A stretch of 64,000 nt of DNA, taken from the NCBI GenBank assembly GCA_965216365.1, contig CBDCFT010000012.1, positions 1-64,000 of the forward strand, in the 5' to 3' direction. Of the stretch, positions 1-8,295 are shown piece by piece. Source of the stretch: CBDCFT01 sp965216365 (GTDB taxonomy: Bacteria; Pseudomonadota; Gammaproteobacteria; Arenicellales; CBDCFT01). The notes under the pieces were generated by a model, which was given only the letters and a program-made list of their open reading frames with translations, had not been told where the DNA came from and made no database searches. A program made the position numbers and the translations under genes. Numbering within the stretch: the stretch's first letter is position 1; each line of letters opens with the position of its first letter.

Positions 1-58
1 GAACATATGGCAGAATTCAATGCAATAGTGACAAAATTTCTAGAATGAATATTAGCCA

Positions 59-1018
59 TCATAATTTGTTATCGCTTCCAATACCGTCGGGCGTAGATTG
101 TTTTTCTGCGTTATCAAATATCCAGTCAACAAATAGCTGTGCATTGGATCCCAAGGGTTTGTTATCACGCCTGATCACGTAAAAACCATTTTGGGTGTGT
201 ATCATTTCGTTAATGGGTCTTACCAGTTCTTTGTTTGCGATTAAATCGTAAATCATGTGATGCCATCCGAGTAGTACCCCATGGCCATTAAGACAACTTT
301 GGATTAGGAGTGGGTAGTTGTTATAACTTAACTTGCGTGATGGTTGCTTGAGTTCAATACCGAATGTGTTAAGCCATTTACTCCAATTAGCGATGGTGGG
401 AACTTTCTCTTCGACATGAAGCAAGTCCGAGCGGGCAAGCTGATCGATGTTTGTAATTTCCGGGCGTCGTGTTAAATAATCTTTATGACAAACTGGATAA
501 ACATATTCTGGAAACAGCAGCTCAGCATTATGATCACTCCAAGCACCCGCGCCATATCTGATGCCAACGTCAATTCCCTCGGATTGCAGGTCAAGGCAGT
601 CATCCACAAGCACCAATCTGATATTGATATTAGGATAAGCGCCATTGAAGTCTGTTATACGCTGCATTAACCAAAGTGTTGCGAATCCGGCGGTTGAGGT
701 CACTGAAATTGTGTCTTGATCCTCAGGTCTTTTTATATCCTTAATCACAGAATGCAAAAGCGACAAACTGGTCGTTGTCGCTCGATACAACTTCTCCCCG
801 TCACTAGTCAATACGAGACTACGCTTACTATTTCGAATAAACAGGGGCCTGCCAAGTCGATGTTCCAAATCCTGAATTCGGCGACTAACTGCAGCCTGCG
901 TGATACCCAACTCCCGTGCAGCGCGAGTGAAGTTCATGTGTTCCACGGCAAGTGAAAATACGAACAATCCGTCCAATGAAAATCGGAATGAATGATCCGA
1001 ATCATGACTATTAGTCAT
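59..1018 (-). CDS. LysR-family transcriptional regulator (GcvA-like)
   Basis: This 319-aa protein has the normal LysR length. An N-terminal winged helix-turn-helix spans about residues 18-78 (FTRAARELGITQAAVSRRIQ), followed by a periplasmic-binding-protein-like effector domain to the C-terminus. The charged, low-complexity first 15 residues are unusual but harmless. The gene is divergent from the dioxygenase at 1103 with an 84-bp gap, the usual layout for a LysR protein that controls its neighbour. I infer that it regulates the dioxygenase/flavoprotein/ProX operon. The family is certain, the target is inferred, and the effector is unknown. Confidence 0.9.
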   Translation of the reverse strand: MTNSHDSDHSFRFSLDGLFVFSLAVEHMNFTRAARELGITQAAVSRRIQDLEHRLGRPLFIRNSKRSLVLTSDGEKLYRATTTSLSLLHSVIKDIKRPEDQDTISVTSTAGFATLWLMQRITDFNGAYPNINIRLVLVDDCLDLQSEGIDVGIRYGAGAWSDHNAELLFPEYVYPVCHKDYLTRRPEITNIDQLARSDLLHVEEKVPTIANWSKWLNTFGIELKQPSRKLSYNNYPLLIQSCLNGHGVLLGWHHMIYDLIANKELVRPINEMIHTQNGFYVIRRDNKPLGSNAQLFVDWIFDNAEKQSTPDGIGSDNKL

Positions 1019-1102
1019 AAAATTAATGATATTTAGTGCAGTGGTGTTAGTAATAGTAATTACATAATATTATCACTGCCAAAACCCATTTGAGAACAGA
1101 AT
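1019..1102. promoter_or_regulatory. Divergent promoter region between LysR and TauD-like genes
   Basis: This short AT-rich divergent region holds two adjacent palindromes, GTAATTAC at 1056-1063 and ATAATATTAT at 1064-1073. They lie about 30 bp before the dioxygenase start. LysR proteins bind dyads of the T-N11-A type, so these are candidate operator half-sites. No start site or -10/-35 pair is clear enough to assign. Confidence 0.4.
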
Positions 1103-1969
1103 ATGACAAACGTCGCTTTTTTCGAACCCACAGCATCGGAATTACAACATACCGATACAGAGTACGCACATCTAACCGTACGCCCGATCAACGGTGCACT
1201 CGGTGCTGAAATTGACGGCGTGGACTTATCTAAAAAACTCGAAAACGCTGTAGTCGATGAAATAAAGAATGCATTAATTAGCCATCAAGTCATTGTTTTT
1301 CGAGATCAGCCTCTAAACCCTCAACATTTGATAAGCCTGGGTAAACATTTTGGAATGCTTCATCGAAATCCCTTCGTCAAAGGACTCGATCAGTTTCCCG
1401 AGATCATCGAGATCAAATCAGAGGAAAATCAGGAAAAGCGATTTACCGGTTTATGGCATAGTGACATCAGTTGGTCCGAGCTGCCATCCATGGGTTCGCT
1501 GCTCTACGCGGTTACCGTGCCAAAGTTTGGTGGTGATACTTTGTTTGCCAATATGTATCTCGCTTTCTCTTCGTTATCTTCTGGTATGCAGGAAACGCTT
1601 CGCAAGCTTCGCGCAGAACATCGTGTGGATCGGTATCATTCGGCGAAAGCTGATTACGCCGACTTGCCAAAGGATGGTATATATCATCCTGTTGTCACTA
1701 CGCATCCAGAATCAAATAGGAAAGTCTTGTTTGTCAATGAGTACTTCACTACTCGATTTGAAAACATGACAGAAGAAGAAAGTAAACCGTTACTAGAGTA
1801 TCTTTTTCAACACTCCGTTCGGCCTGATTTTACCTGTCGTATACACTGGGAACCTAACACGCTTGTATTTTGGGACAACCGCTGCACGCTTCATTATGCA
1901 ACGAATGACTATCCCGGCGAAAGCCGGCTAATGCATCGAGTTACTATCGATGGTGATGTGCCACAGTAA
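1103..1969 (+). CDS. TauD/TfdA-family Fe(II)/2-oxoglutarate dioxygenase
   Basis: This 288-aa protein has the usual TauD length. The Fe(II) facial triad is visible as H119-x-D121 (WHSDIS) and the distal His264 in LHYATNDY. The 2-oxoglutarate-binding arginine is Arg275 in SRLMHR, matching the spacing in TauD. Such enzymes hydroxylate a carbon next to a sulfonate, ether or amine, giving desulfonation or similar cleavage. The substrate cannot be read from sequence. It is the first gene of a plus-strand run with the flavoprotein (begins 48 bp later) and the ProX-like binding protein. That context suggests a small zwitterionic or sulfonated substrate. Confidence 0.9.
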   Translation: MTNVAFFEPTASELQHTDTEYAHLTVRPINGALGAEIDGVDLSKKLENAVVDEIKNALISHQVIVFRDQPLNPQHLISLGKHFGMLHRNPFVKGLDQFPEIIEIKSEENQEKRFTGLWHSDISWSELPSMGSLLYAVTVPKFGGDTLFANMYLAFSSLSSGMQETLRKLRAEHRVDRYHSAKADYADLPKDGIYHPVVTTHPESNRKVLFVNEYFTTRFENMTEEESKPLLEYLFQHSVRPDFTCRIHWEPNTLVFWDNRCTLHYATNDYPGESRLMHRVTIDGDVPQ

Positions 1970-2016
1970 GATCGTTGTGGCGCATTCGTGAAGATAAAAA
2001 AGCTAGTGCGGATGCG

Positions 2017-3342
2017 ATGACTTATCTGGAGCCAAATTTCCAATTAGGTATGCCCAATTCATTGTGGGTAGCGACCGCTAATCCGCTACCACTTGACCCA
2101 TTAGTAGATAATACAACGACAGATGCCCTTGTGGTCGGTGGGGGATTTACCGGATTATCAGCGGCACTACATCTCAGTGAAGTGGGCTGTGACGTCGTGC
2201 TAGTAGATGCCGTTGAACCAGGGTATGGTGCGTCTGGACGTAACGGTGGTCAAGTCATTCCGGGGCTGAAAGCTTATCCCGATGACGTGATGGCGCGATT
2301 TGGCAATGAGCTGGGCCTTAGCATTGTTCGAACAACAAATAAATCGGCTGACTTTGTTTTCGACTTGATCGAGAAACACCAGATAGATTGTTTCGCGAAC
2401 CGTAACGGATTTATACAACCGGCATTTTCAAAGCCCAGTTGTAAGGTCATACGACAGCGATGTGAGCAATTGGAGTCATTGGGGGCGCCAGTCGAATTGT
2501 TGGATCGGCAATCGACTTGCGAATGTCTGGGTAGCAATGCGTATCATCTTGCTTTATTGGATCGACGCGGCGGGAATGTGCAACCACTGGCTTATGCCAG
2601 GGGACTCGCCAAAGCCGCTATTCGCCTTGGAGCCAAAGTATTTTCCCACTCACCCGTTAAATCCATCGGCCATAAAAATAATCAGTGGGTAGCACGTACA
2701 CCCTCAGCAAATATCAAGTGTAACCAATTATTGATTTGTACGAATGGATATTCTGATTTTGTCGGTGACGACCAATTGTGGCCTGCTCTGAGTAAAAGTA
2801 TTGTACCGCTCTATAGTTTTCAGGTGGCTACAACACCCCTCGAAGAAAAAATTCGTCGCACAATTCTACCCTTTGGGCATGTCGCCTCGGATACTCGTCG
2901 TCTTCTTAACTATTTTCGAATGGATCAGGAAGGTAGACTTGTTTTCGGTGGCAGAGGCGGAGTTAACGATGCTACTGGTTTTGCCGACTATGATCACGTC
3001 ATAAAACGAATAAGGCAGTTGTTCCCACAAATACAAGATCCCCAGATCGAATATTCTTGGAGTGGGAAAGTTGCTCTTACACTCGACAGTATTCCACATA
3101 TCCATCAACTCGCACCTCGCGTACACGCTGCGCTCGGTTTTAACGGACGAGGTGTTGCTATGGCCTCAATGATGGGTAATTGGCTGGCAAAAATTGCTAT
3201 TGGTCAGCGCCTCGATGAAGGCTGTTTACCCTTAACCTCTTTAAAACATATTAGATTTCAAAATTTCAGAAAGCCGGCTATTTCTATGGCTTATATCTGG
3301 AAATCACTTCAGGATAGGATGGAGACTATTCCAAATTTCTAA
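2017..3342 (+). CDS. FAD-dependent oxidoreductase, DAO family (PuuB/glycine-oxidase type)
   Basis: This 441-aa protein starts at the ATG giving MTYLEPNF; the frame is open upstream to a TTG at 1975 but that extension is not family-like. The dinucleotide-binding motif GGGFTG is at residues 41-46, followed by the ASGRNGGQ flavin motif typical of the DadA/PuuB/glycine oxidase group. The C-terminal FNGRGVAMASMMG loop also closes on the FAD. These enzymes oxidise a C-N bond of an amino acid or polyamine to an imine and give H2O2. It lies in the same operon as the dioxygenase and the betaine-binding protein. An N-methyl or amino-acid substrate is plausible but unproven. Confidence 0.88.
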   Translation: MTYLEPNFQLGMPNSLWVATANPLPLDPLVDNTTTDALVVGGGFTGLSAALHLSEVGCDVVLVDAVEPGYGASGRNGGQVIPGLKAYPDDVMARFGNELGLSIVRTTNKSADFVFDLIEKHQIDCFANRNGFIQPAFSKPSCKVIRQRCEQLESLGAPVELLDRQSTCECLGSNAYHLALLDRRGGNVQPLAYARGLAKAAIRLGAKVFSHSPVKSIGHKNNQWVARTPSANIKCNQLLICTNGYSDFVGDDQLWPALSKSIVPLYSFQVATTPLEEKIRRTILPFGHVASDTRRLLNYFRMDQEGRLVFGGRGGVNDATGFADYDHVIKRIRQLFPQIQDPQIEYSWSGKVALTLDSIPHIHQLAPRVHAALGFNGRGVAMASMMGNWLAKIAIGQRLDEGCLPLTSLKHIRFQNFRKPAISMAYIWKSLQDRMETIPNF

Positions 3343-3403
3343 TGGAAGGTTTTTCCGTTACCTGAAACCTACACACATTACTAATGCACAAGAGGATATT
3401 GCG

Positions 3404-4349
3404 ATGAACAAAATAGTTGCTAATTGGGCGGTTGCCGTAACCACTATGTTTGCGAGCGTAGGTGCTGTTGCAGCCGATGTCGTTGTCGGAGTTGCAAATT
3501 GGCCATCGATTACGGTCTCAGCGGAAGTTATAAAGAATGTACTGGAAAACAACCTCGGCGTAGAGGTCGAATTGCAGCCTGGAACAAATCCAATTATTTT
3601 TGAAGGGATGAGCGCGGATTCCATGCACGTGCATCCGGAGGTTTGGCTGCCTAACCAAGCAGGACTAGCTGATAAACACGCTGATAACGTTGTGCAAAAC
3701 ATGAACCCCCGCCGATACGGCACAAGGTATGTGCTCAAATCAAGAAGCACGCGACGCAGGTGTTTCACATATTAATGATCTTACCAACCCGGAAATTTCC
3801 AAATTGTTTGACCGGGATGGAAATGGCAAGGGCGAAATTTACATAGGCGCTACAGGGTGGGCGTCAACTACAGTCGAAAAAATCAAGGCAAAAGGGTATG
3901 GGTACGACTTGACTATGGATTTGCAGGAAATTGATGAGACCGTTGCCTACGCGGAACTAGACGATGCAAACACAAAAGGAATGCCATGGGTAGGTTTTTG
4001 CTACAAGCCGCATCATCTATTCATTATCCACGATGACCTTGAGTTTATTGAGGAACCCCCACACGATCCTTCGAAATGGGTTGTTTATCAACCCGACCAA
4101 GACCCGGACTGGTTGAACAAATCATCGGCTGCTATGGCTTGGCCTAGCGCAAAAGTTCAACTCTTCTACGCTAAATCATTGGAGTCAAGCCAACCTGAAG
4201 CGGCGAGTGTACTGGCGAATTTCGCATTTACATCAGAAGATATATCCAATTTTTCCTATGGCATGGTGGTAGAAGGTAAGGACCCTGAAGATGTTGCGGC
4301 ACAATGGGTTGCTGACAACGAAGACCGAATAACTTCCTGGCTGCAGTAG
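3404..4349 (+). pseudogene. ProX/OpuAC-like betaine ABC transporter substrate-binding protein, frameshifted
   Basis: The first frame begins with a good signal peptide (MNKIVANWAVAVTTMFA... ending near VAA) and runs to a stop at 3775. The second frame starts within it and ends at 4349. Together they make one OpuAC-domain protein of about 314 aa, with GVANWP near the mature start and MPWVGFCYKPHH late. The join needs removal of one base in the C5 run at 3706-3710. The reading then passes smoothly into ADTAQGMCSNQEARDAG. An AGAGGA ribosome site precedes the start. No permease or ATPase gene follows, so the transporter must lie elsewhere or be lost. The break may be a real mutation or a homopolymer sequencing error. 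Confidence 0.85.
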
Positions 4350-4364
4350 TCCATTTGTTAGTAA

Positions 4365-4405
4365 TCACTGTGCCACTCAACAAAGTGGCACAGTGATCAT
4401 TTTTA
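4365..4405 (+). terminator. Rho-independent terminator after the proX-like gene
   Basis: A perfect 14-bp inverted repeat, ATCACTGTGCCACT / AGTGGCACAGTGAT, has a 6-nt loop and is followed by CA and five T. It starts 15 bp after the stop codon, so the dioxygenase-flavoprotein-proX unit ends here. Confidence 0.88.
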
Positions 4406-4746
4406 GCATAACAATTGTCGATACCAATTTTGCAAGGGATTTTGAGACTTGGTTGCAAGTTCGTTTAGAGGATTCCAGCTAAAATTTGAACTACCCCATT
4501 AATTTAGTCCAGATGAAGTGAGAGTGGAGAATTCGATATAAAACAAAAACGTTACGTTCAAGAGCAGACTGTCCTGGCGTCAGGCGAGTAGGCAGTTAGA
4601 GTGACAGTGTTGGAGAGTATTTGCTGCTCATATCGTGATATGGAGTTGTTGTTTAGAGTCAATCATCGTCCGACATACGCTTCATACCGGACATAGATTT
4701 TTACTGCTGAAAACTTCCGAAAATGGCCGGAAGTGAAGGTTGAGGC

Positions 4747-4832
4747 CGTTAAGGTTTGTTAGCCCTCTGCGCCTAAACGCACAATCCACTCGCTGGAATC
4801 CACTACGCGCAGACGGCTAACAAACCTTAACG
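4747..4832. repeat. Long inverted repeat (18 bp plus 7 bp)
   Basis: CGTTAAGGTTTGTTAGCC at 4747-4764 is perfectly repeated in inverse at 4815-4832. After a one-base mismatch the pairing continues for about 7 bp (TCTGCGC / GCGCAGA). The central loop is about 33 nt. No T-run follows, and the GTT/AAC orientation is wrong for an integron attC site. It could be a small non-autonomous element or a structured RNA. The remainder of 4406-5340 holds only this and the tRNA-like repeat; I see no gene in it. Confidence 0.7.
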
Positions 4833-4865
4833 TTAGTTCGCATTAACTTTGACTTGTTTTGGGTA

Positions 4866-5235
4866 GTTTCTTTTTAGCAAGTTGTACATGCGCAGGAAAT
4901 GATCAAGAACTCCCCATGCTGTGGGAATTCGCAAATAAAGTGTTACTAAGGGAAGGAGCGGGCGCGGATTCGTTGTTGAAAACTAAGACCAGTTTCCAAA
5001 TAAGCGGCAGGTTGTTAGCTTCATATCGACCAATGAGTATCTCGCGTAACTCATAGATTCCATTGATTAATTGGCGCCCCGGAGAGGATTCGAACCCCTG
5101 ACCTGCTGCTTAGGAGACAAACGCAGCTTAAAATTTGATCTAATTAACTCAAATACTTACAGCGCACCGGTCCCGCGCTATCGTGACTCAGAGGGACACA
5201 GCGTGACAGATGGAGACTACTTATGGTCACGTTTT
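4866..5235 (-). repeat. tRNA-Arg(CCT)-like dispersed repeat, copy 1
   Basis: On the minus strand 5127-5072 reads as a tRNA 3' half. An anticodon-loop-like CTCCTAA is followed by a T-arm with GGTTCGAATCC and an acceptor strand ending GGGGCGCCA. No D-arm or 5' acceptor strand is present, so it is not a working tRNA gene. Similarity to copy 2 extends leftward to about 4866 and rightward through GTGACTCAGAGGGACACAGC to about 5235. Integrative elements recreate the tRNA 3' end at their attachment sites, so this is a candidate att relic. Confidence 0.7.
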
Positions 5236-5377
5236 GAAAACTTGAATTGTACGAGCTTTGTGGCTCCACATCGCACTCATAGTCAATGATCAGTTCCAAC
5301 AAGTGAATTCCATTTGCAGGAATAATTGATTACGGCTGATTCTTGATTCCCTTTGGGTTTAAACGCGTTGATTCATT

Positions 5378-5397
5378 AGTAACACAATTGTGCTACT
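5378..5397. promoter_or_regulatory. Palindromic operator candidate of the toxin-antitoxin pair
   Basis: AGTAACACAATTGTGCTACT is a palindrome apart from one mismatched pair. It sits 33 bp before the antitoxin start. Ribbon-helix-helix antitoxins bind such sites to repress their own operon, so this is the expected autoregulatory operator. Binding is inferred. Confidence 0.55.
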
Positions 5398-5429
5398 ATT
5401 GCCTGAATCTAAATTGTACTTTAGAAAAA

Positions 5430-5714
5430 ATGCCAACGACCACCATCCGTCTACCGGAAGACCTGAAAAAGCGTGTTGCACGTGCGGCTAAGCGTGTTGG
5501 CACGACCTCCCATGCCTTTATTCTCGATGCTGTGACCGAAAGAGTGGGCGACGAAGAGCGTCGCAACGAATTTTACGATACAGCAGAGGCACGTTATGCC
5601 GAGATTGTATCTTCTGGAAAAACCATACCTTGGGATGAGATGAAGGTTTATCTTAAAGATAGGGTAGCCAACAAAAAAACAAGGAAACCCAAGGCAAGAA
5701 AGCTCGCACGCTGA
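5430..5714 (+). CDS. Ribbon-helix-helix (CopG/ParD-like) antitoxin
   Basis: This is a 94-aa protein. I place the start at the ATG giving MPTTTIRLPED, because the open frame upstream to 5343 is not family-like. The N-terminal TTTIRLPEDLKKRVARAAKR is the RHH strand plus first helix, followed by GTTSHAFILDAV. The C-terminal half, rich in K/R and acidic patches, would wrap the toxin. The ParE-like gene follows after 12 bp. Together they form a type II toxin-antitoxin operon that represses itself through the palindrome just upstream. Confidence 0.85.
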   Translation: MPTTTIRLPEDLKKRVARAAKRVGTTSHAFILDAVTERVGDEERRNEFYDTAEARYAEIVSSGKTIPWDEMKVYLKDRVANKKTRKPKARKLAR

Positions 5715-5726
5715 GCGATAAGCCAG

Positions 5727-6023
5727 GTGTCCCGTGTAGAGCTTGCACCTGAAGTTGCTGATGATTTTGATCGTATCCTGGATCATCTTAATCAATACGA
5801 AGTGACCGACACACAAGATCGTATTGACGCCATAGTGCAAAGCCTATCAGTTTTAAAGTTCAATCCACTAATCGGTCGCCCAGCACGCTCGAACTTGAGA
5901 GAGTTGGTTATTGGGCGTCAATCCAGAGGCTATGTTGCTTTATACCGATATATTCCTGAAATCGATACGGTGTTTGTTCTTACCATACGTAGCCAGCGGG
6001 AGGCGGGTTACAGAGAAGATTAA
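5727..6023 (+). CDS. ParE/RelE-superfamily toxin
   Basis: This 98-aa protein starts at GTG, 12 bp after the antitoxin stop. The family pattern is clear: a helical N-terminus (VADDFDRILDHLN), NPLIGRPARSNLRELVIG in the middle and the closing strand VFVLTIRSQREAGYRED. ParE members poison DNA gyrase and RelE members cleave mRNA on the ribosome. The IRSQREAGY ending is more ParE-like. The gene looks intact. Confidence 0.85.
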   Translation: MSRVELAPEVADDFDRILDHLNQYEVTDTQDRIDAIVQSLSVLKFNPLIGRPARSNLRELVIGRQSRGYVALYRYIPEIDTVFVLTIRSQREAGYRED

Positions 6024-6149
6024 CGCCTGAATTAACAAAATGCTCGTGATGTGATCGGTTAGAAAGGCGTCTTGTCCATTCACATATCTTGTTCGCGATC
6101 AGATGATTGATTTGTGTGAGGACTATTTACCAATACAGTTTTAACAGTC

Positions 6150-6791
6150 ATGCGTAAACCGGCATCCATGCGTGGACTCGAAGAAGTGGGTCGTGCGCGT
6201 TTAAGTACGAACTTTTACTTGCGTGATTTCCTGTATTCAGAAATCGCCAACTTCTACGGCATTCCCAATATTCCAGAGAATCCCGATTTGGCTGTTAAAA
6301 CTGGAATGCGCCTGTGCGAAGAACTGCTGGAACCGTTGCAAGCGACATTCGGACGCATTGCCATACGCTCCGGTTACCGATCGGCTACAGTGACCGAATT
6401 CGGAAATAAACAGAAGCAGGGCGCCAGTGTAAAAGCAAATGCCGCGTATCATATTTGGGATATGCCCGATGACAATGGACAACTAGGTGCGGCTGCATGT
6501 GTCGTGATTCCCTGGTTCGCTGATCGATATCAAAAGGGCGCTGACTGGCGTTCCTTGGCATGGTGGATACACGATCATTTGCCCTACGCACACCTACAGT
6601 TCTTTCCTAAGCTCTGTGCATTTAATGTCCAGTGGCATGAAAAGCCTACTAGACGAATCGACAGCTTTATTTCACCAAAAGGCTGTTTGACTAAACCGGG
6701 GATGAAAAATCATACTGTCAAGCATTCGGTACAGTATCGAGAGTTTCCAGAACTCAACAGCATCCAAGCGAAAAACAATACACACGAATAA
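6150..6791 (+). CDS. Peptidase M15-like / phage-type hypothetical protein
   Basis: This is a 213-aa protein. The stretch RIAIRSGYRSATVTEFGN followed by AAYHIWDMPDDNGQLGAAA resembles the D-Ala-D-Ala carboxypeptidase M15_3 fold, in which SGYRS precedes the first zinc histidine. A late QWHEKP could supply the last histidine. The usual H-x-x-G-x-A-x-D zinc motif is not cleanly preserved, so activity is uncertain. There is no signal peptide. It stands alone beside the toxin-antitoxin pair. Such proteins are often of phage or island origin. Confidence 0.55.
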   Translation: MRKPASMRGLEEVGRARLSTNFYLRDFLYSEIANFYGIPNIPENPDLAVKTGMRLCEELLEPLQATFGRIAIRSGYRSATVTEFGNKQKQGASVKANAAYHIWDMPDDNGQLGAAACVVIPWFADRYQKGADWRSLAWWIHDHLPYAHLQFFPKLCAFNVQWHEKPTRRIDSFISPKGCLTKPGMKNHTVKHSVQYREFPELNSIQAKNNTHE

Positions 6792-7011
6792 TTGTGCGAG
6801 ATGGATATCTTCTCGCATCGGCCCAAAGCAGAACGCTAAGTATTCTTTGAAAATGTCTGTTACACACTAAATACAGCAATTCGGCGATTGCTCGGAAACG
6901 GATTACACCCTGTAAACGCCTACATTCATATTCTTCAAAGCGGACTTTGGCATAACGATAGTGAAGAGAAATCGCGACTCATGAACATTTCAAATTGGCG
7001 GAATCAAGACC

Positions 7012-8121
7012 TTAAGTATATGTATGCATAGGCTCGCCGATGATGGATGAATCAGGCTCCACGCCAAGACCAGGTTTTTCATTTGGTTGGATGCAGCCAT
7101 CCTGCACAATAGGTGCTTCGTTATCGTATCTCACATTGGAGAAACAGGTAGAGATATAAGTCGCAAAAAAAGTTGAGGCGGGCGTTGAAACAGATAGATG
7201 GGCTTGTACTGCGGCCGATAAATCTGCTCCCCAGGCATCGTCTACTGTCATGAATTTTCCGGCTGCGGTGCAGATATCGCGAATCTGCCTCATGCCAGTG
7301 ATGCCCCCTACCCGGGTAACTTTACAGCCAATACCTTCAAAACTATTGTCTGCCAGAGCGCGTAACACCATTTTAATATCCATCATCGATTCATCTAGAA
7401 TAATCGGTTGCCGCACCTTTTGACGAATGGCGACGCATTCCTCATACGTTTTACAGGGTTGTTCGATATAAAAATCAACATCCTCTGTTGTCCGCAGAAT
7501 GCGAATGGCTTCGTGGGGAGTCCACGCCTTGTTGGCATCTGCCACTAATACTTCCCCTGATTTAATACATTCCCCAGCTTTTTTTATACGGGCAATATCA
7601 TTGTCAAGCGAGCTATTCCTGCCAACCTTTACCATGAAATGAGAATACCCGTCGTTGCGATATTGCAATATCTTAGATTCGATATCGTCGACGGCGCCCA
7701 TGCCAACCGCCGAATATGCTTTGGCCTTGTCTTGCAGACGACCACCCAGCAGATGATAGAGTGGTTTACCATACGCTTTACCCACGATATCCCAACAAGC
7801 AATATCAATTGCAGACTTGGCATAGGCGCCACCTAACAACCACTTATTCATGGTGCAGTTAATCCGGTCGGTTTGTGTCGGGTCTTCACCGATCAGTCCT
7901 TGCGCCATCTCGCCTATCTCTGTACGCACGCCCGCAGCGGTAGTCGGTTGATAGGTTGACGAGAGTGGGCAGACTTCACCCCACCCGGAAACCCCCTGAT
8001 CCGTCTCGATTTTTACGATGGTATCATCTAGAGACTCGTAGATTTTATGTGGGTAGACGTGGGGTGCGATGAGTGGAATATCGAGCTGAAAGATTTGTAT
8101 TTTCGAAATTTTCATTGGCAA
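7012..8121 (-). CDS. Mandelate racemase/muconate lactonizing enzyme-family protein (paralogue 1)
   Basis: This 369-aa enolase-superfamily enzyme has the capping domain at about 1-125 and the barrel after it. Metal ligands are visible on successive strands: Asp in VADANKAW, Glu in YIEQPC and Asp/Glu in ILDESMMD. The acid-base lysines are in HFMVKVG and GCKVTRVGG. This lysine-lysine arrangement belongs to the MLE subgroup, which includes betaine and dipeptide epimerases. It is transcribed away from the molybdoenzyme and is paralogous to the protein at 9466. An epimerase or dehydratase acting on an amino-acid-like acid is likely; the exact substrate is unknown. Confidence 0.88.
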   Translation of the reverse strand: MPMKISKIQIFQLDIPLIAPHVYPHKIYESLDDTIVKIETDQGVSGWGEVCPLSSTYQPTTAAGVRTEIGEMAQGLIGEDPTQTDRINCTMNKWLLGGAYAKSAIDIACWDIVGKAYGKPLYHLLGGRLQDKAKAYSAVGMGAVDDIESKILQYRNDGYSHFMVKVGRNSSLDNDIARIKKAGECIKSGEVLVADANKAWTPHEAIRILRTTEDVDFYIEQPCKTYEECVAIRQKVRQPIILDESMMDIKMVLRALADNSFEGIGCKVTRVGGITGMRQIRDICTAAGKFMTVDDAWGADLSAAVQAHLSVSTPASTFFATYISTCFSNVRYDNEAPIVQDGCIQPNEKPGLGVEPDSSIIGEPMHTYT

Positions 8122-8295
8122 TGAAGCAATTGTTCGTAGATAGAATCTCTTCCCATCTTACAGTTTGTTTGAGGTCAGTATCCGTTAACTAAATAAATCA
8201 ATAACTATTGTAAGAGAAAAATATGGCTTACTTGGCCGAATCATTTAGTACACTCAAACTCGGTATCTGTTTATAGCGATACGAATCTCAAAATA
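8122..8295. promoter_or_regulatory. Divergent promoter region (enolase paralogue / molybdoenzyme)
   Basis: This 174-bp AT-rich gap separates divergent starts and must hold both promoters. I see no strong dyad or riboswitch-like fold. Confidence 0.35.

Noticed and set aside
4747..4832. Integron attC site
   Set aside because: The conserved core should start with an AAC-type and end with a GTT-type box. Here the order is reversed, and no integron integrase or cassette is near.
5072..5127. tRNA-Arg(CCT) gene on the minus strand (also at 11966 and 17140)
   Set aside because: Only the 3' half is present. No D-arm or 5' acceptor strand pairs with it, and the anticodon-type stem encloses a 13-nt loop, so a functional tRNA is not supported.
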